From Solirubrobacterales bacterium (lineage in GTDB: Bacteria > Actinomycetota > Thermoleophilia > Solirubrobacterales > 70-9), in contig JAMLGI010000004.1 in NCBI GenBank assembly GCA_023958085.1, positions 107,773 through 171,772 on the forward strand: DNA of 64,000 bases, given 5' to 3'. The notes under the pieces are model-generated. The model made no database searches and was not told the origin of the DNA. It saw nothing but the letters and a program-made list of their open reading frames with translations. Below are positions 43,183 through 51,956 of the stretch, one piece after another. Position 1 is the stretch's first letter. Every line of letters starts with the position of its first letter. A program made the translations under genes and the position numbers.

Positions 43183-44169
43183 TCAGACCGCCTTCCTCAG
43201 CAGCCAGAGGAACAGCGGCACCCCGAGAATCACCAGGAACGGCCCGACCGGCATCTCGATCGGTGCGGCAACGGTCCGGGCCAGGGTGTCACCGGCGGCC
43301 AGGAGTGCGGCTCCGGCGATGGCGGAGACCGGGATCACGAAGGTGTGATTGTTGGTTCCGGCCAGCAGCCGCACCAGGTGGGGAATGAGCAGGCCGAGGA
43401 AGGCCAGCAGGCCCGCGACCGCGGCCCCGGCGGAGGCGAGGATCGCCGCGGCGAGGGCGGAGATCAGGCGGATCCGCCTGGGGTTGGAGCCGAGCGATGC
43501 GGCGACGTCGTCCCCCAGCATCAGTCGGTCGAGCGGTCTCACCATGAATGCCGCGATCAGGAAGCCGACCGCGAAGTAGGGCCAGACCTGGTTCAGGGTC
43601 TCCCAACCGGTGGATGTTAGGCCACCAACCAGAAAGAAGATTCCCCCCGGAACCCGGTCCGGGAAGGCCGCCATCAGGCTCGCGGTCGCCGCGGAGAACA
43701 GTGCTGCCACCGCGATCCCGGCGAGGATCACCCGGGTGATGCCGCCCGCCCCACGGCCGGTGAAACCGATGAAGAACGCGATCGATGCCGCGATCAGGCC
43801 GAAGGCGAGGGCGCTGAGCGGAAGCAGGGCAGCGCTTTCCGGAAACATCAGGATGATCAGCATCGCCCCGAAGCCGGCCCCGCCGGTCACACCGATCACG
43901 TCCGGCGATGCGAGCGGGTTGCCGAGGGCTCCCTGGAGGCAGGCGCCGGCTACGCCGAGGGCAGCTCCGACCACCACGGCCTCGACCGTACGGGGCAGGC
44001 GAAGCACCTCGATGATCTGGACGACCGGTTTCGGCGCGTCGTGACCGAGCAGGACGTCAAACACCTGACCGATCGGGATGTGAACCGCCCCGAAGGCAAG
44101 CGAGGTGGCGATCGCCGCCGCCAGGGCGAGCGCCAGCACGACCGCCACCGCGACTCGTCTCGCGGCCAA
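43183..44169 (-). CDS. hmuU: Heme/iron ABC importer permease, FecCD family (HmuU-like)
   Basis: 328 residues with about nine or ten membrane helices. FecCD signatures: LRLPRTVEAVVVGAALGVAG, CLQGALGNPLASPDVIGVTG, GLLAFLGLLIPHLVRLLAG. The start is TTG at 44169 behind a GGAGGGGAGAGG site; no ATG is available nearby. It is 29 bases downstream of the binding-protein gene. Confidence 0.9.
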   Translation of the reverse strand: MAARRVAVAVVLALALAAAIATSLAFGAVHIPIGQVFDVLLGHDAPKPVVQIIEVLRLPRTVEAVVVGAALGVAGACLQGALGNPLASPDVIGVTGGAGFGAMLIILMFPESAALLPLSALAFGLIAASIAFFIGFTGRGAGGITRVILAGIAVAALFSAATASLMAAFPDRVPGGIFFLVGGLTSTGWETLNQVWPYFAVGFLIAAFMVRPLDRLMLGDDVAASLGSNPRRIRLISALAAAILASAGAAVAGLLAFLGLLIPHLVRLLAGTNNHTFVIPVSAIAGAALLAAGDTLARTVAAPIEMPVGPFLVILGVPLFLWLLRKAV

Positions 44170-44198
44170 ACCTCTCCCCTCCGCGCTCTCCCCGGACC

Positions 44199-45122
44199 CT
44201 AGTTACAGGTGGCCCGGGTTCGGCTGTTCAGGCATCGGTTGATGATCCGGATCGTCTGGCCAACGTCGGTCCCGGCCTGGAGCAGCCGGTTGTCGTAGGA
44301 GCCCTTCACCTGACCGTTCCTGATCGCGGCCACGGTCTGCCAGGCCGGGTTCTCGAGGATGTAGTCGAAGGCCCCGCTGATGTCGGTGACGCTGCCGTGG
44401 GGAACACCGATGATCACGGCCGGGTCCTGGGCGACCACGACCTCGGGTGAGATCGGCGCGAAACCACCGGAGTTCTTGACCCCGGCGGTGACAAGTCGTC
44501 CGCCGGCGAGGCTGATCATCTGTCCGCCCCAGCTGTTGGCGAGGAAGGTCTGCGGATTCCGTCCCACCCCGAGGATGCCCATCACGCGGGGTCCCTTGCG
44601 GATGCCCCGAGTGGCTGATTTCACCTGGGCCCGCATCTTCCGGGAGAGCTTCGCCCCCTGCCGCTTCCGTTTCACGGCCCGGCCGACCGTTTTCGCCTGA
44701 GCGTAGGCCTGGCCGAGGTTGGTCGGATCGGCGTAGACGACCCTGATCCCGAGATCCCGCATCGCCGCGGTGCCCTTGCGCCAGCGCTTCGAGGAGAGGA
44801 CGACGGTCGGACGGAGCTTCGCCAGGGTCTCGAGATTCGGCCCGCTGGGATGGCTGAGCGGCAGCACCCGGACATTCCTGAACTGTCTCGGCACCCGCTT
44901 CATGCCACGCTTGTCGCTCAGCACCTGCCCGATTGCGATCGGACGCACTCCGACTTCGGCCAGTACATCGGTGGCGAAGGGGCTGATCGAGACAACCCGC
45001 TGCTGCTTCGCCTGGGCGTCGGCAGCCGTCAGCGAGCCGGCCGCGACCAGAGCGAGGAGGATGACCGTGATCCCGGCGAGCAGACGTCGCGGGACGGGGA
45101 TGATGTCGGTGGCTTTGGTCAT
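44199..45122 (-). CDS. hmuT: Heme/iron ABC importer substrate-binding protein (HmuT-like)
   Basis: 307 residues with signal peptide (LAGITVILLALVAAGSLTAADAQA) and a TroA/FhuD-type bilobal domain: RVVSISPFATDVLAEVGVRP, then LRPTVVLSSKRW, and SGGFAPISPEVVVAQDPAVI. Unlike most Gram-positive binding proteins it has no lipobox cysteine, so it may be secreted or retained differently. The ATG at 45122 follows AAGGAG. It leads the hmuTUV-like operon, divergent from the HugZ-like gene. Confidence 0.85.
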   Translation of the reverse strand: MTKATDIIPVPRRLLAGITVILLALVAAGSLTAADAQAKQQRVVSISPFATDVLAEVGVRPIAIGQVLSDKRGMKRVPRQFRNVRVLPLSHPSGPNLETLAKLRPTVVLSSKRWRKGTAAMRDLGIRVVYADPTNLGQAYAQAKTVGRAVKRKRQGAKLSRKMRAQVKSATRGIRKGPRVMGILGVGRNPQTFLANSWGGQMISLAGGRLVTAGVKNSGGFAPISPEVVVAQDPAVIIGVPHGSVTDISGAFDYILENPAWQTVAAIRNGQVKGSYDNRLLQAGTDVGQTIRIINRCLNSRTRATCN

Positions 45123-45241
45123 CTTTGGCAGGGCTCCTTGGAGGGGTGCGAGTTACCTTTGGAAACATGCCCCGCGGTGATTCGGAGCGATCCGCTGACG
45201 GAAAGCGGTCCGGGATCGGATCGGTCTGGCGCGAGCGGCAA

Positions 45242-45254
45242 TAGGGTACCCTAA
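45242..45254. promoter_or_regulatory. Iron-box-like palindrome in the divergent promoter
   Basis: TAGGGTACCCTAA lies between the divergent hmuT and hugZ-like starts. The AGGGTACCCT palindrome resembles the core of DtxR/IdeR operators though it differs at central positions from the 42317 box. It could co-regulate both directions by iron. Confidence 0.6.
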
Positions 45255-45365
45255 CTTCCTCGAAGACGAAGACCCGCCACCCGGACCGCGAGCGGCTTCC
45301 GACGACGGCGGGCCATGCCCTGTGAACCACCTCTTATTCCCGATCAGAAAGCCGAAAGAGAGCCT

Positions 45366-46214
45366 GTGACGACCGAGACCGAAATGCCCCGGAACGTGAA
45401 AGAGGTAGTCGGACCACACGACATCTCGGAAGCCAACCAGGTGCCGGTCTGGGCGGCCCTGGCCCGCAACGGCACCCGGCGGAGTCCCGCCGAGGAGGCC
45501 CGCACCATCCTCGATCAGGCCGCTTCGGGAACCCTCGGAACGATCAGTGAGGACGGCACCCCCTGGGCCTCCCTGGTCACCTACGGACTGCTCGATGACG
45601 GCTCCCCGGTGCTCTGCCTCTCGATCATGGCCGAGCACGGCCGGAACGCCGAGCGGGAGCGGCAGGCCTCACTGATGGTGGCCGATCCGCATCACGGCGG
45701 AGCACCACTCGCCGGAGGCCGGGTCACCCTGGCCGGGCGACTGCGACGCCCGGAGGAGCACCCGCTGGGCGAGACCGCCCGGGAGGCTCACCTCGGCGCC
45801 GTCCCGGCGGCCGAGATGTACATCGACTACCGGGATTTCTCCCTCTGGATCCTCGAGGTGGAACGGGTCCGTTGGGTTGGTGGTTACGGACGCATGGACT
45901 CGGCCGGCCCGGAGGACTACGCCGCCGCGGCCGCGGACCCGGTCGCCCCGCAGATTCCTCACGCGATCTCGCATCTGAACGAGGATCACGCCGAAAACCT
46001 GGTCGAGATAGCTCGCGGGCTCGGCCCACATGCCGATGCCGAGATGGTCAAGTGCGTCTGGATCGATCGTTACGGACTCGATCTCGAGATGACCACCGCC
46101 GAGGGTCCGAAATCAACCCGGGTTGATTTCAGTGAGCCGGTCACCGACCCGGACGGTCTGCGGGCAGCGACGGTCGAGTTGGTCGGCCGCGCCCGCGAAG
46201 CCCTCGCCGACTGA
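45366..46214 (+). CDS. HugZ-like heme-degrading / heme-binding protein
   Basis: 282 residues if started at GTG 45366, which follows AAAGAGAG; an ATG at 45315 would add 17 residues. An N-terminal split-barrel FMN-binding-like domain (ASGTLGTISEDGTPWASLVT, SLMVADPHHGG) is joined to a C-terminal DUF2470 domain (HAISHLNEDHAENLVEIARG). This pairing defines the HugZ/HutZ type that binds and degrades heme in other bacteria. Location beside the heme importer supports that role; catalytic activity is inferred. Confidence 0.82.
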   Translation: MTTETEMPRNVKEVVGPHDISEANQVPVWAALARNGTRRSPAEEARTILDQAASGTLGTISEDGTPWASLVTYGLLDDGSPVLCLSIMAEHGRNAERERQASLMVADPHHGGAPLAGGRVTLAGRLRRPEEHPLGETAREAHLGAVPAAEMYIDYRDFSLWILEVERVRWVGGYGRMDSAGPEDYAAAAADPVAPQIPHAISHLNEDHAENLVEIARGLGPHADAEMVKCVWIDRYGLDLEMTTAEGPKSTRVDFSEPVTDPDGLRAATVELVGRAREALAD

Positions 46215-46272
46215 CCGGTGCGGCAGGCGCCGCGCCGGCAGCACGGGCTCGACCCCACCGGTGGATACAGGC

Positions 46273-46746
46273 TCAGTCCTGGCGAGGCGGGCGCCTGGCC
46301 GGGCCTCCAAAATGCTCCTTTTCGGCGGCGATGACCGCCTCGCCGAGGGGGATCAGCTCCTCCTCGGTCATCTCGCTCTCGATGCGGGGGAACAGTTCCC
46401 GCTCCTCGAACCGGCAGTGGTCCCGCATCATTCCGGCCACCCCCTTGATCTCGGCGATATCGCCCTCCCCCGCCTCGACCCGGGCCATACGGCGACGGAT
46501 CTCGAGGTGATCGGAGAGCATCCGGGCAATCTCCGGGTCCTCGGCCGGACCGCCGACATTCGAGCCCGGAAGCAGAACCTCCTCCTCGATCCGGAAATGC
46601 GGTGATCCCTCGGTCTGCCAGTACTCGACCAGAATCGAGCGAGCCCGGTCCACCTCGCTGTCGGGGAGATCGTTGACCTCCTTGGCGACAAACAGCGTGT
46701 GGTGATGCTCCCGGGAGATCGGCTTCAGCGCCTCAGATCGCTTCAT
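46273..46746 (-). CDS. Hemerythrin-domain protein
   Basis: 157 residues, four-helix HHE-type bundle with iron-ligand candidates in SREHHHTLF, SPHFRIEEEVLLPG, LSDHLEIRRRM and MRDHCRFEERELFP. Such cytosolic di-iron proteins bind oxygen or nitric oxide or handle iron. It is the last gene in line behind the NO reductase, membrane protein and glycosylase genes. A large inverted repeat lies between it and the glycosylase, so it may be separately transcribed. Confidence 0.85.
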   Translation of the reverse strand: MKRSEALKPISREHHHTLFVAKEVNDLPDSEVDRARSILVEYWQTEGSPHFRIEEEVLLPGSNVGGPAEDPEIARMLSDHLEIRRRMARVEAGEGDIAEIKGVAGMMRDHCRFEERELFPRIESEMTEEELIPLGEAVIAAEKEHFGGPARRPPRQD

Positions 46747-46760
46747 ACCAAGACCTTAAA

Positions 46761-46811
46761 GGTTCTGGAGCCGATTTAGGCGACATAGCCTCCACAATCG
46801 GCTCCAGAACC
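46761..46811. repeat. Perfect 16-bp inverted repeat upstream of the hemerythrin gene
   Basis: GGTTCTGGAGCCGATT (46761-46776) is exactly complementary to AATCGGCTCCAGAACC (46796-46811), with a 19-base spacer that itself contains AGGC to GCCT. The element starts 15 bases before the hemerythrin ATG and ends about 54 bases past the glycosylase stop. It may be a terminator for the upstream genes, a regulator-binding site or an mRNA structure; no strong T-run is present. Confidence 0.7.
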
Positions 46812-46864
46812 GGAATCGGATCTGGGCCGGGTTTTTCTCGATCCGCCTGTTTGGGGGGACGAAC

Positions 46865-47458
46865 TCAGCCAGGCCAGATTCCGGAGCTGCCCCGGCGGTG
46901 ACTGCCGACGAGATGGGTGTCGACGATCCCGATCGCCTCCATCAGCGCAAACATCGTGGTCGGCCCGACGAAACTGAACCCGCTCCGCTTCAGGGCACGC
47001 GCCAGCGCGACCGATTCGGGTGAGGTGACCGGAATCTCATCCGAGGTCCGTGGGGCCGGGGTCGAGTCGGGCCGGAAAGACCAGACCAATTCAGCCAGGC
47101 CACCACCGGAACGGAGCTCCACCGTGGCCCTGGCGTTACGGATCGTGGCGAGGATCTTGGCCCGGTTGCGAACGATCCGGCTGTCACCCAGGAGCCGGTC
47201 GACGTCTTGATCATCGAATCGGGCCACCGCTTCCGGGTCGAACCCGGAGAAGGCCTCGCGAAAAGCGGGCCGTTTGCGCAAGATGGTCGCCCAGGAGAGT
47301 CCGGACTGAAAGGCCTCCAGCGAGAGTCGTTCAAAGACCCCGGTCTCATCGGTGACCGGCATTCCCCACTCCCGGTCGTAGTACTCCCGCAGTAGCGGAT
47401 CTGCGGCCGCCCAGGGTGGCCGGGCCAGTCCGTCCTCACCGATCTCCACACCGTCCAC
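46865..47458 (-). CDS. tag: DNA-3-methyladenine glycosylase I
   Basis: About 197 residues. Tag-family motifs: LLREYYDREWGMPVTDETGVFERLSLEAFQSGLSW in sections, then FVGPTTMFALMEAIGIVDTH. The usual N-terminal zinc Cys is not evident (GLARPPWAA replaces the RCxW start), so zinc binding may be absent. The GTG at 47458 is the favoured start; its reading overlaps nothing. It removes 3-methyladenine from DNA. It follows the membrane-protein gene by 10 bases in the NO-reductase operon. Confidence 0.85.
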   Translation of the reverse strand: MDGVEIGEDGLARPPWAAADPLLREYYDREWGMPVTDETGVFERLSLEAFQSGLSWATILRKRPAFREAFSGFDPEAVARFDDQDVDRLLGDSRIVRNRAKILATIRNARATVELRSGGGLAELVWSFRPDSTPAPRTSDEIPVTSPESVALARALKRSGFSFVGPTTMFALMEAIGIVDTHLVGSHRRGSSGIWPG

Positions 47459-47468
47459 GGCGCGGAGA

Positions 47469-48218
47469 CTACTCGGCGGTGATCGTCGCTCCCTGCCCGT
47501 ACTCCGGGAACTCCTCGGGAGCATCGGCCTTCGAACCGTTGACCGCCTGGCCGGACTTCCACCTGATCACCCGCTCCCGGCCGAAGCGGGGCACCCCGGG
47601 CTCCTCAGCCCGGACCCTGTCATCAAAGCCGAGATCACCCCGGTCCGACATGTGACCCTCCTCCCCGGTCCCGGGTCGCAGCCGGTTGCCGTGGGCGGGC
47701 ATGATCTCCGGGAAGCCGGAAGGAGTCTGAAGCAGGTCGCGGGCCAACCACCAGACCGCGTACCCCGCAGCACCCAGAAGGGGCACCAGCACCGCCAGCT
47801 CGAGGATCCCGTGATTTCGGATCATCTCGACCACGAGCACGAACACGGCCAGGGAGGCCACCATCACCGCGATACCCCGGTGGAAACGCCCAGCCTCGGA
47901 ATGAGGCCAGGGGTCGACCGGGCGGGTGACCTCGCGGCCCTGATCTGAATCGGTACAGAGATGCTTGATCGCGCAGGTGCGGCAGGCACTCGACTTGGCC
48001 CGGTACCTGACCAGCCGTTTCTCCCGGTCGAACTCGGCCGGCCAGAGCTGTTCACCCTGCTGGCAGACCCAGTAGTCGTGGTGTTTGTCGTACTCGAAAC
48101 CGCCGGTACGGTACTCGCGGGAGCGGTTGTGGGTGAGCCGGGAGAGCCACTCCAGCACACCGGCCGCCGCGATCATCGCGATCGCGTAGCCGGCGGCCAG
48201 GAGTGGCTCTGCTGCCAT
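47469..48218 (-). CDS. Membrane protein with transposase-like Cys motif
   Basis: 249 residues. An N-terminal helix (about 5-23), a soluble loop, then two helices (about 113-132 and 140-158) and an acidic C-terminal tail. The loop holds YWVCQQGEQLWP and SSACRTCAIKHLCT, a C-x2-C-x5-C arrangement strikingly like the zinc region of IS1182-type transposases. Here it is embedded in a membrane protein and no DDE catalytic domain is present. Start overlaps the NO-reductase stop. A metal- or redox-sensing role is a guess. Confidence 0.7.
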   Translation of the reverse strand: MAAEPLLAAGYAIAMIAAAGVLEWLSRLTHNRSREYRTGGFEYDKHHDYWVCQQGEQLWPAEFDREKRLVRYRAKSSACRTCAIKHLCTDSDQGREVTRPVDPWPHSEAGRFHRGIAVMVASLAVFVLVVEMIRNHGILELAVLVPLLGAAGYAVWWLARDLLQTPSGFPEIMPAHGNRLRPGTGEEGHMSDRGDLGFDDRVRAEEPGVPRFGRERVIRWKSGQAVNGSKADAPEEFPEYGQGATITAE

Positions 48219-50644
48219 CAGGTCCCCGGAGTCGGGGCGGGCTTGCCGACCCCCGGCCCGTCGTCGGGCTCCTCGCTGTCGAGCGCCGGTCCGCTGACCA
48301 CCGTGAACAGTTCACTCTCGGCATCGCCCTCGTCACCGCCTCCACTCACCTTTGCCTTCACCGCGTACTTCACCCCGAGGAAGGTGATGTAGAGCACCGG
48401 AATCGATCCGAACAGGATGAAGACCACGTCGCCGGGAAGCCGGAGCCACTCGATCAGCCAGATGGTGTCGTTGCCGGTGACGAAGTCCAGCGAGCGGGCC
48501 TCGAAGTAGCCGTCCGAGACCGACTTGTAGAGCTGCGCGATTCCGAGCGGGAACAGGGTGGCGAAACACATCCAGGCGAGACCGATGTTGGTCCCCCAGA
48601 AACTGACCTTGGCCCACTTGTCCGGCCATTTGTCGTTCGGGATGATGTAACGGAGGCAGAACAGCGCCAGACCGATCGCCAGCATTCCGTACACGCCCAT
48701 CATCGCGGCGTGGCCGTGGTTGGCAGTCAGGGCAGTACCGATCTCGTAGTAGGAGACGATCGGCAGGTTGATCAGGAACCCGAAGATCCCGGCCCCGAGG
48801 AAGTTCCAGAAGCCGACCGAGACCAGGAACATGACCGCCCAGCGATGGGGGAACGCGCTCTCGGACTTGCGCTCCTCGTTCGCCCCGAGCTGCAGGAAGG
48901 ACCAGGCTTCGACCGTGAGGAAGGTCAGCGGGATCACCTCGGCCGCCGAGAAGAATGCGCCGAGAGCCATGGTCTCGGAGGGGGTTCCCGAGAAGTACAG
49001 GTGGTGCATGGTGCCGATCACACCACCGGCCGAGTAGAGCGCGATGTCCAGCAGGATCACCATCAGGGCGATCCGCTCGCGAACCACTCCGAGCAGCACA
49101 AACATGTAGGCGACCATCACCGTGGTGAAGATCTCGAGGAAGTCCTCGACCCAGAGGTGAACCACCCAGAACCGCCAGAACTCGGTGATCGTGAAGTTGT
49201 CCACCGTGCGGGCCAGCAGTCCGACCGCGTAGAAGGCGGGAATCGCGCAGGCCGCGAGGAAGAACAGCCACGGCATATTGCCGGGATGTTCCTTGCGCAG
49301 ACGGGTGCGCAGCACCCGGAAGAGCATCCAGGCCCAGATCACCAGGCCGACGACCAGCAGGATCTGCCAGAGGCGGGCGAGGTCGAGATACTCGAAGCCC
49401 TGCAGCCCGAACCAGTTGGTGGCCGCATCCTGGAGGACGTGGTGGACCCCGAGGACCGACCCGATCAGGGTGCCGAACACCACCACCGCGAGGGCGCCCA
49501 GCAGCGCGTAGGCCAGGGTGCCCTGGCCCCGCGGTTCTCTCCGCGCGATCATCGGGGCGAGGAAGATCCCGGCCGCGACGAACGAGGTCGCAACCCAGAA
49601 GAGCGAAAGCTGGACGTGCCAGATCCGCAGCAGGTTGTACGGCAGGATCGCGGCCAGGTCGAAGCCGAAGAAGCTGGTCAGCTCGGCCCGGTAGTGCTGC
49701 ACCCCTGCCCCGACGAAGGTCTGGATCAGGAACAGCGCCGCCATCACGAAGAAGAACCATGCGGTTGCCCGTTGGCCAGGGGTCAGGGTCACAGTTGACG
49801 GGTCCCGGAAGGAGACCACCGTCTGTTCGCGTCCGTGCCAGCCCATCGCCCGGTAGCGGCCGAAGGCGCCGAACAGCAGCCCGATCCCGCCCAGCAGGGC
49901 GATCAGGGAGAGCACCGACCAGACCAGGGCCTCCGCGGTCGGGGTGTTGTCAACCCGGGGTTCGGGTGGCCAGTTGTTGGTGTAGGTGTAGTTCTTGCCG
50001 GGCCGCTCCGCCGACCCGGCCCAGGCGGTCCAAGCGAAGAACGCGGTCATGTTCCGCAGCTCCTCCGGGTCGGTGATCGCCTTCTTGCGCAGGCCGTACT
50101 CGGTGCTGTCCTTGGAGAAGAATCCGCTGTAGTACTTGACCAGCTGATCGAACGCCGTGACCTGGTTGTCGGTCAGGGTGAGGGTCTTGGTCTCCTCGTC
50201 GAACTTCGCATCCTTGCGGAACTCGCGAATCGTCTCTTCCCGTGCCCGGTCGGGTGATGGTCCCTCACCCGCTGCACCCTCGATCTCGATGCCGTCCGCA
50301 TCGACCTTGCGACCACCGTTCTCGGCGGTGACGATGTTCGACGCCCGGCGCAGGTAGTCGGCGGTGTAGTCCGGTCCGAGGTAGGCCCCGTGTCCGAACA
50401 CCGAGCCGTACTCCATCAGGCCGTTGTGGAGGAAGACCTGCTGGCCGGCGGTGATGTCGTCGCCGGTGAACAGCACGTCACCGTTCGGCTTGACCACCTT
50501 CATCGGGGTCGGCGCCCCGGCCTGGTAGGTACGGGCGGCCAGGATTCCGAGACCGGTGAACCCGATCAGCATGACGATGATCACCGCCTGCAGCCATCCC
50601 TTGGCCAGCATGAACGGACGACGAGTGGTGCCCTGTTCTTCCAA
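48218..50644 (-). CDS. norB: Quinol-dependent nitric oxide reductase (qNOR)
   Basis: About 808 residues starting at TTG 50644 behind AAAGGGGG, the best site; ATG 50611 is an alternative. An N-terminal membrane helix and periplasmic domain (GQQVFLHNGLMEYGSVFGHG) precede a 12-helix heme-copper-oxidase core. Ligand motifs include LLRIWHVQLSLFWVATS, VVHLWVEDFLEIFTTVM and HHLYFSGTP. The fused N-terminal domain indicates the single-subunit quinol form. It reduces NO to N2O at the membrane and is detoxifying unless denitrification genes occur elsewhere. It leads the operon with the membrane protein and tag. Confidence 0.92.
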   Translation of the reverse strand: MEEQGTTRRPFMLAKGWLQAVIIVMLIGFTGLGILAARTYQAGAPTPMKVVKPNGDVLFTGDDITAGQQVFLHNGLMEYGSVFGHGAYLGPDYTADYLRRASNIVTAENGGRKVDADGIEIEGAAGEGPSPDRAREETIREFRKDAKFDEETKTLTLTDNQVTAFDQLVKYYSGFFSKDSTEYGLRKKAITDPEELRNMTAFFAWTAWAGSAERPGKNYTYTNNWPPEPRVDNTPTAEALVWSVLSLIALLGGIGLLFGAFGRYRAMGWHGREQTVVSFRDPSTVTLTPGQRATAWFFFVMAALFLIQTFVGAGVQHYRAELTSFFGFDLAAILPYNLLRIWHVQLSLFWVATSFVAAGIFLAPMIARREPRGQGTLAYALLGALAVVVFGTLIGSVLGVHHVLQDAATNWFGLQGFEYLDLARLWQILLVVGLVIWAWMLFRVLRTRLRKEHPGNMPWLFFLAACAIPAFYAVGLLARTVDNFTITEFWRFWVVHLWVEDFLEIFTTVMVAYMFVLLGVVRERIALMVILLDIALYSAGGVIGTMHHLYFSGTPSETMALGAFFSAAEVIPLTFLTVEAWSFLQLGANEERKSESAFPHRWAVMFLVSVGFWNFLGAGIFGFLINLPIVSYYEIGTALTANHGHAAMMGVYGMLAIGLALFCLRYIIPNDKWPDKWAKVSFWGTNIGLAWMCFATLFPLGIAQLYKSVSDGYFEARSLDFVTGNDTIWLIEWLRLPGDVVFILFGSIPVLYITFLGVKYAVKAKVSGGGDEGDAESELFTVVSGPALDSEEPDDGPGVGKPAPTPGT

Positions 50645-50911
50645 AACAGCCCCCTTTAGGCTTTGAAGCTCCGGCGGACGAGGCCGGTTGCGAAGCGGAC
50701 GAGTTGCCGAATTTCTAACAGTTCCGCCGGTCGTCTGCAACCCGTACAAAACACGGGTTGCGAAACGGGAATTCCCACTCAACAGCTGGGATTTCCGGTG
50801 TTCCCGGACCGCTCGCAGCTGCCGGCCGGGCCCTCCCGCCGGGGCCCGATTGACCGGGATCGGGAAGCGGCCTATGGTGGACGGACCCACCCGCGTCAAC
50901 GGAGGAAGTCA

Positions 50912-51952
50912 ATGTCTTGGATCATGCCCGCCGAAACAGCGCCGCAGGAGCGGGTCTGGATGTCCTATCCGGTGTCCGGGGCCAGCGCCCTCGGCGATGA
51001 TCCGGAGCAGCAGCGGGAGGCCCGGGCGGCCTGGAGCGCCGTCGCCAACGCGATCGTCGAGTTCGAACCGGTGACCGTGATCGCGGATCCGTCCGAGTAC
51101 CGGAATGCCAGGGCCACGCTCGATCCGCGGGTCGAACTGCTGACCGCCCCGCTCGACGACTCCTGGATGCGCGACTGCGGGCCAACCTTTGTCCACGCGG
51201 CGGACGGCTCGGTGGCGGCGGTCAACTGGGTGTTCAACGGCTGGGGTGCCCAGCAGTGGGCCCGCTGGGGACGTGACGAGAAGATCGGTTCGCTGGTGGC
51301 CGAGCTGGCCGGGGTGCCGCGGGTCGATTCCGACCTGGTCAACGAGGGTGGCGGGATCGTGGTCGACGGCAACGGCACGGTCGTCTTGACCGACACGGTT
51401 CAGCTCGATCCGGGAAGAAACCCGGATCTGAGCCGGGCGCAAGTGGAAGCCGAGATCACCGGCAAGACCGGTGCCCGGCAGGTGATCTGGCTGAAACGGG
51501 GCCTTCACCGCGACTCCCGGGAGTTCGGTACCCGCGGCCACGCCGACATCCTGGTCGCCTTCCCCTCCCCCGGCACGGTCCTGGTTCACGCCCAGAACAA
51601 CCCGGAACATCCCGACTACGAGGTCAGCCGGGAGATCCGCGAGGTGTTCGGGAACGGGACCGACGCCGACGGCAGTCCGTGGCGGATAGTCGATCTGCCG
51701 GCTCCCGTGACGCTTCGGGACGAGGAGGATTTTGTCGACTACAGCTACATCAACCACCTGGTGATCAATCGGGCGGTGATCGCCTGTGTTTTCGACGATC
51801 CGGCCGACCCGACCGCTCTGGAGATCCTCGCGGCGGAGTATCCGGGACGGACGATAGTGCCGATCCGGGCCCGCCCGATCTTCGACCGGGGCGGCGGCGT
51901 TCACTGCATCACCCAGCAGCAGCCCGCTCCGCTGTTCCCGGCGCAGGTCTGA
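50912..51952 (+). CDS. aguA: Agmatine deiminase
   Basis: 346 residues, ATG at 50912 behind GGAGGAAG. Guanidino-modifying fold with WMRDCGPTFV, VNWVFNGWGAQQ, NEGGGIVVDGNGT and HADILVAF. The nucleophilic Cys332 sits in GGGVHCITQQQP near the C-terminus, as in known agmatine deiminases. It converts agmatine to N-carbamoylputrescine. The amidase-signature gene starts 4 bases later, so the two are probably one pathway. Confidence 0.93.
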   Translation: MSWIMPAETAPQERVWMSYPVSGASALGDDPEQQREARAAWSAVANAIVEFEPVTVIADPSEYRNARATLDPRVELLTAPLDDSWMRDCGPTFVHAADGSVAAVNWVFNGWGAQQWARWGRDEKIGSLVAELAGVPRVDSDLVNEGGGIVVDGNGTVVLTDTVQLDPGRNPDLSRAQVEAEITGKTGARQVIWLKRGLHRDSREFGTRGHADILVAFPSPGTVLVHAQNNPEHPDYEVSREIREVFGNGTDADGSPWRIVDLPAPVTLRDEEDFVDYSYINHLVINRAVIACVFDDPADPTALEILAAEYPGRTIVPIRARPIFDRGGGVHCITQQQPAPLFPAQV

Positions 51953-51956
51953 GCGA

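Noticed and set aside
47469..48218. Insertion sequence remnant suggested by the transposase-like Cys motif
   Set aside because: No terminal repeats or DDE domain, and the motif is embedded in a membrane protein coupled to norB, so it is not a mobile element as it stands.
48203..49798. 531-residue open frame on the plus strand
   Set aside because: Antisense to the NO reductase gene; no hydrophobic or domain signal.
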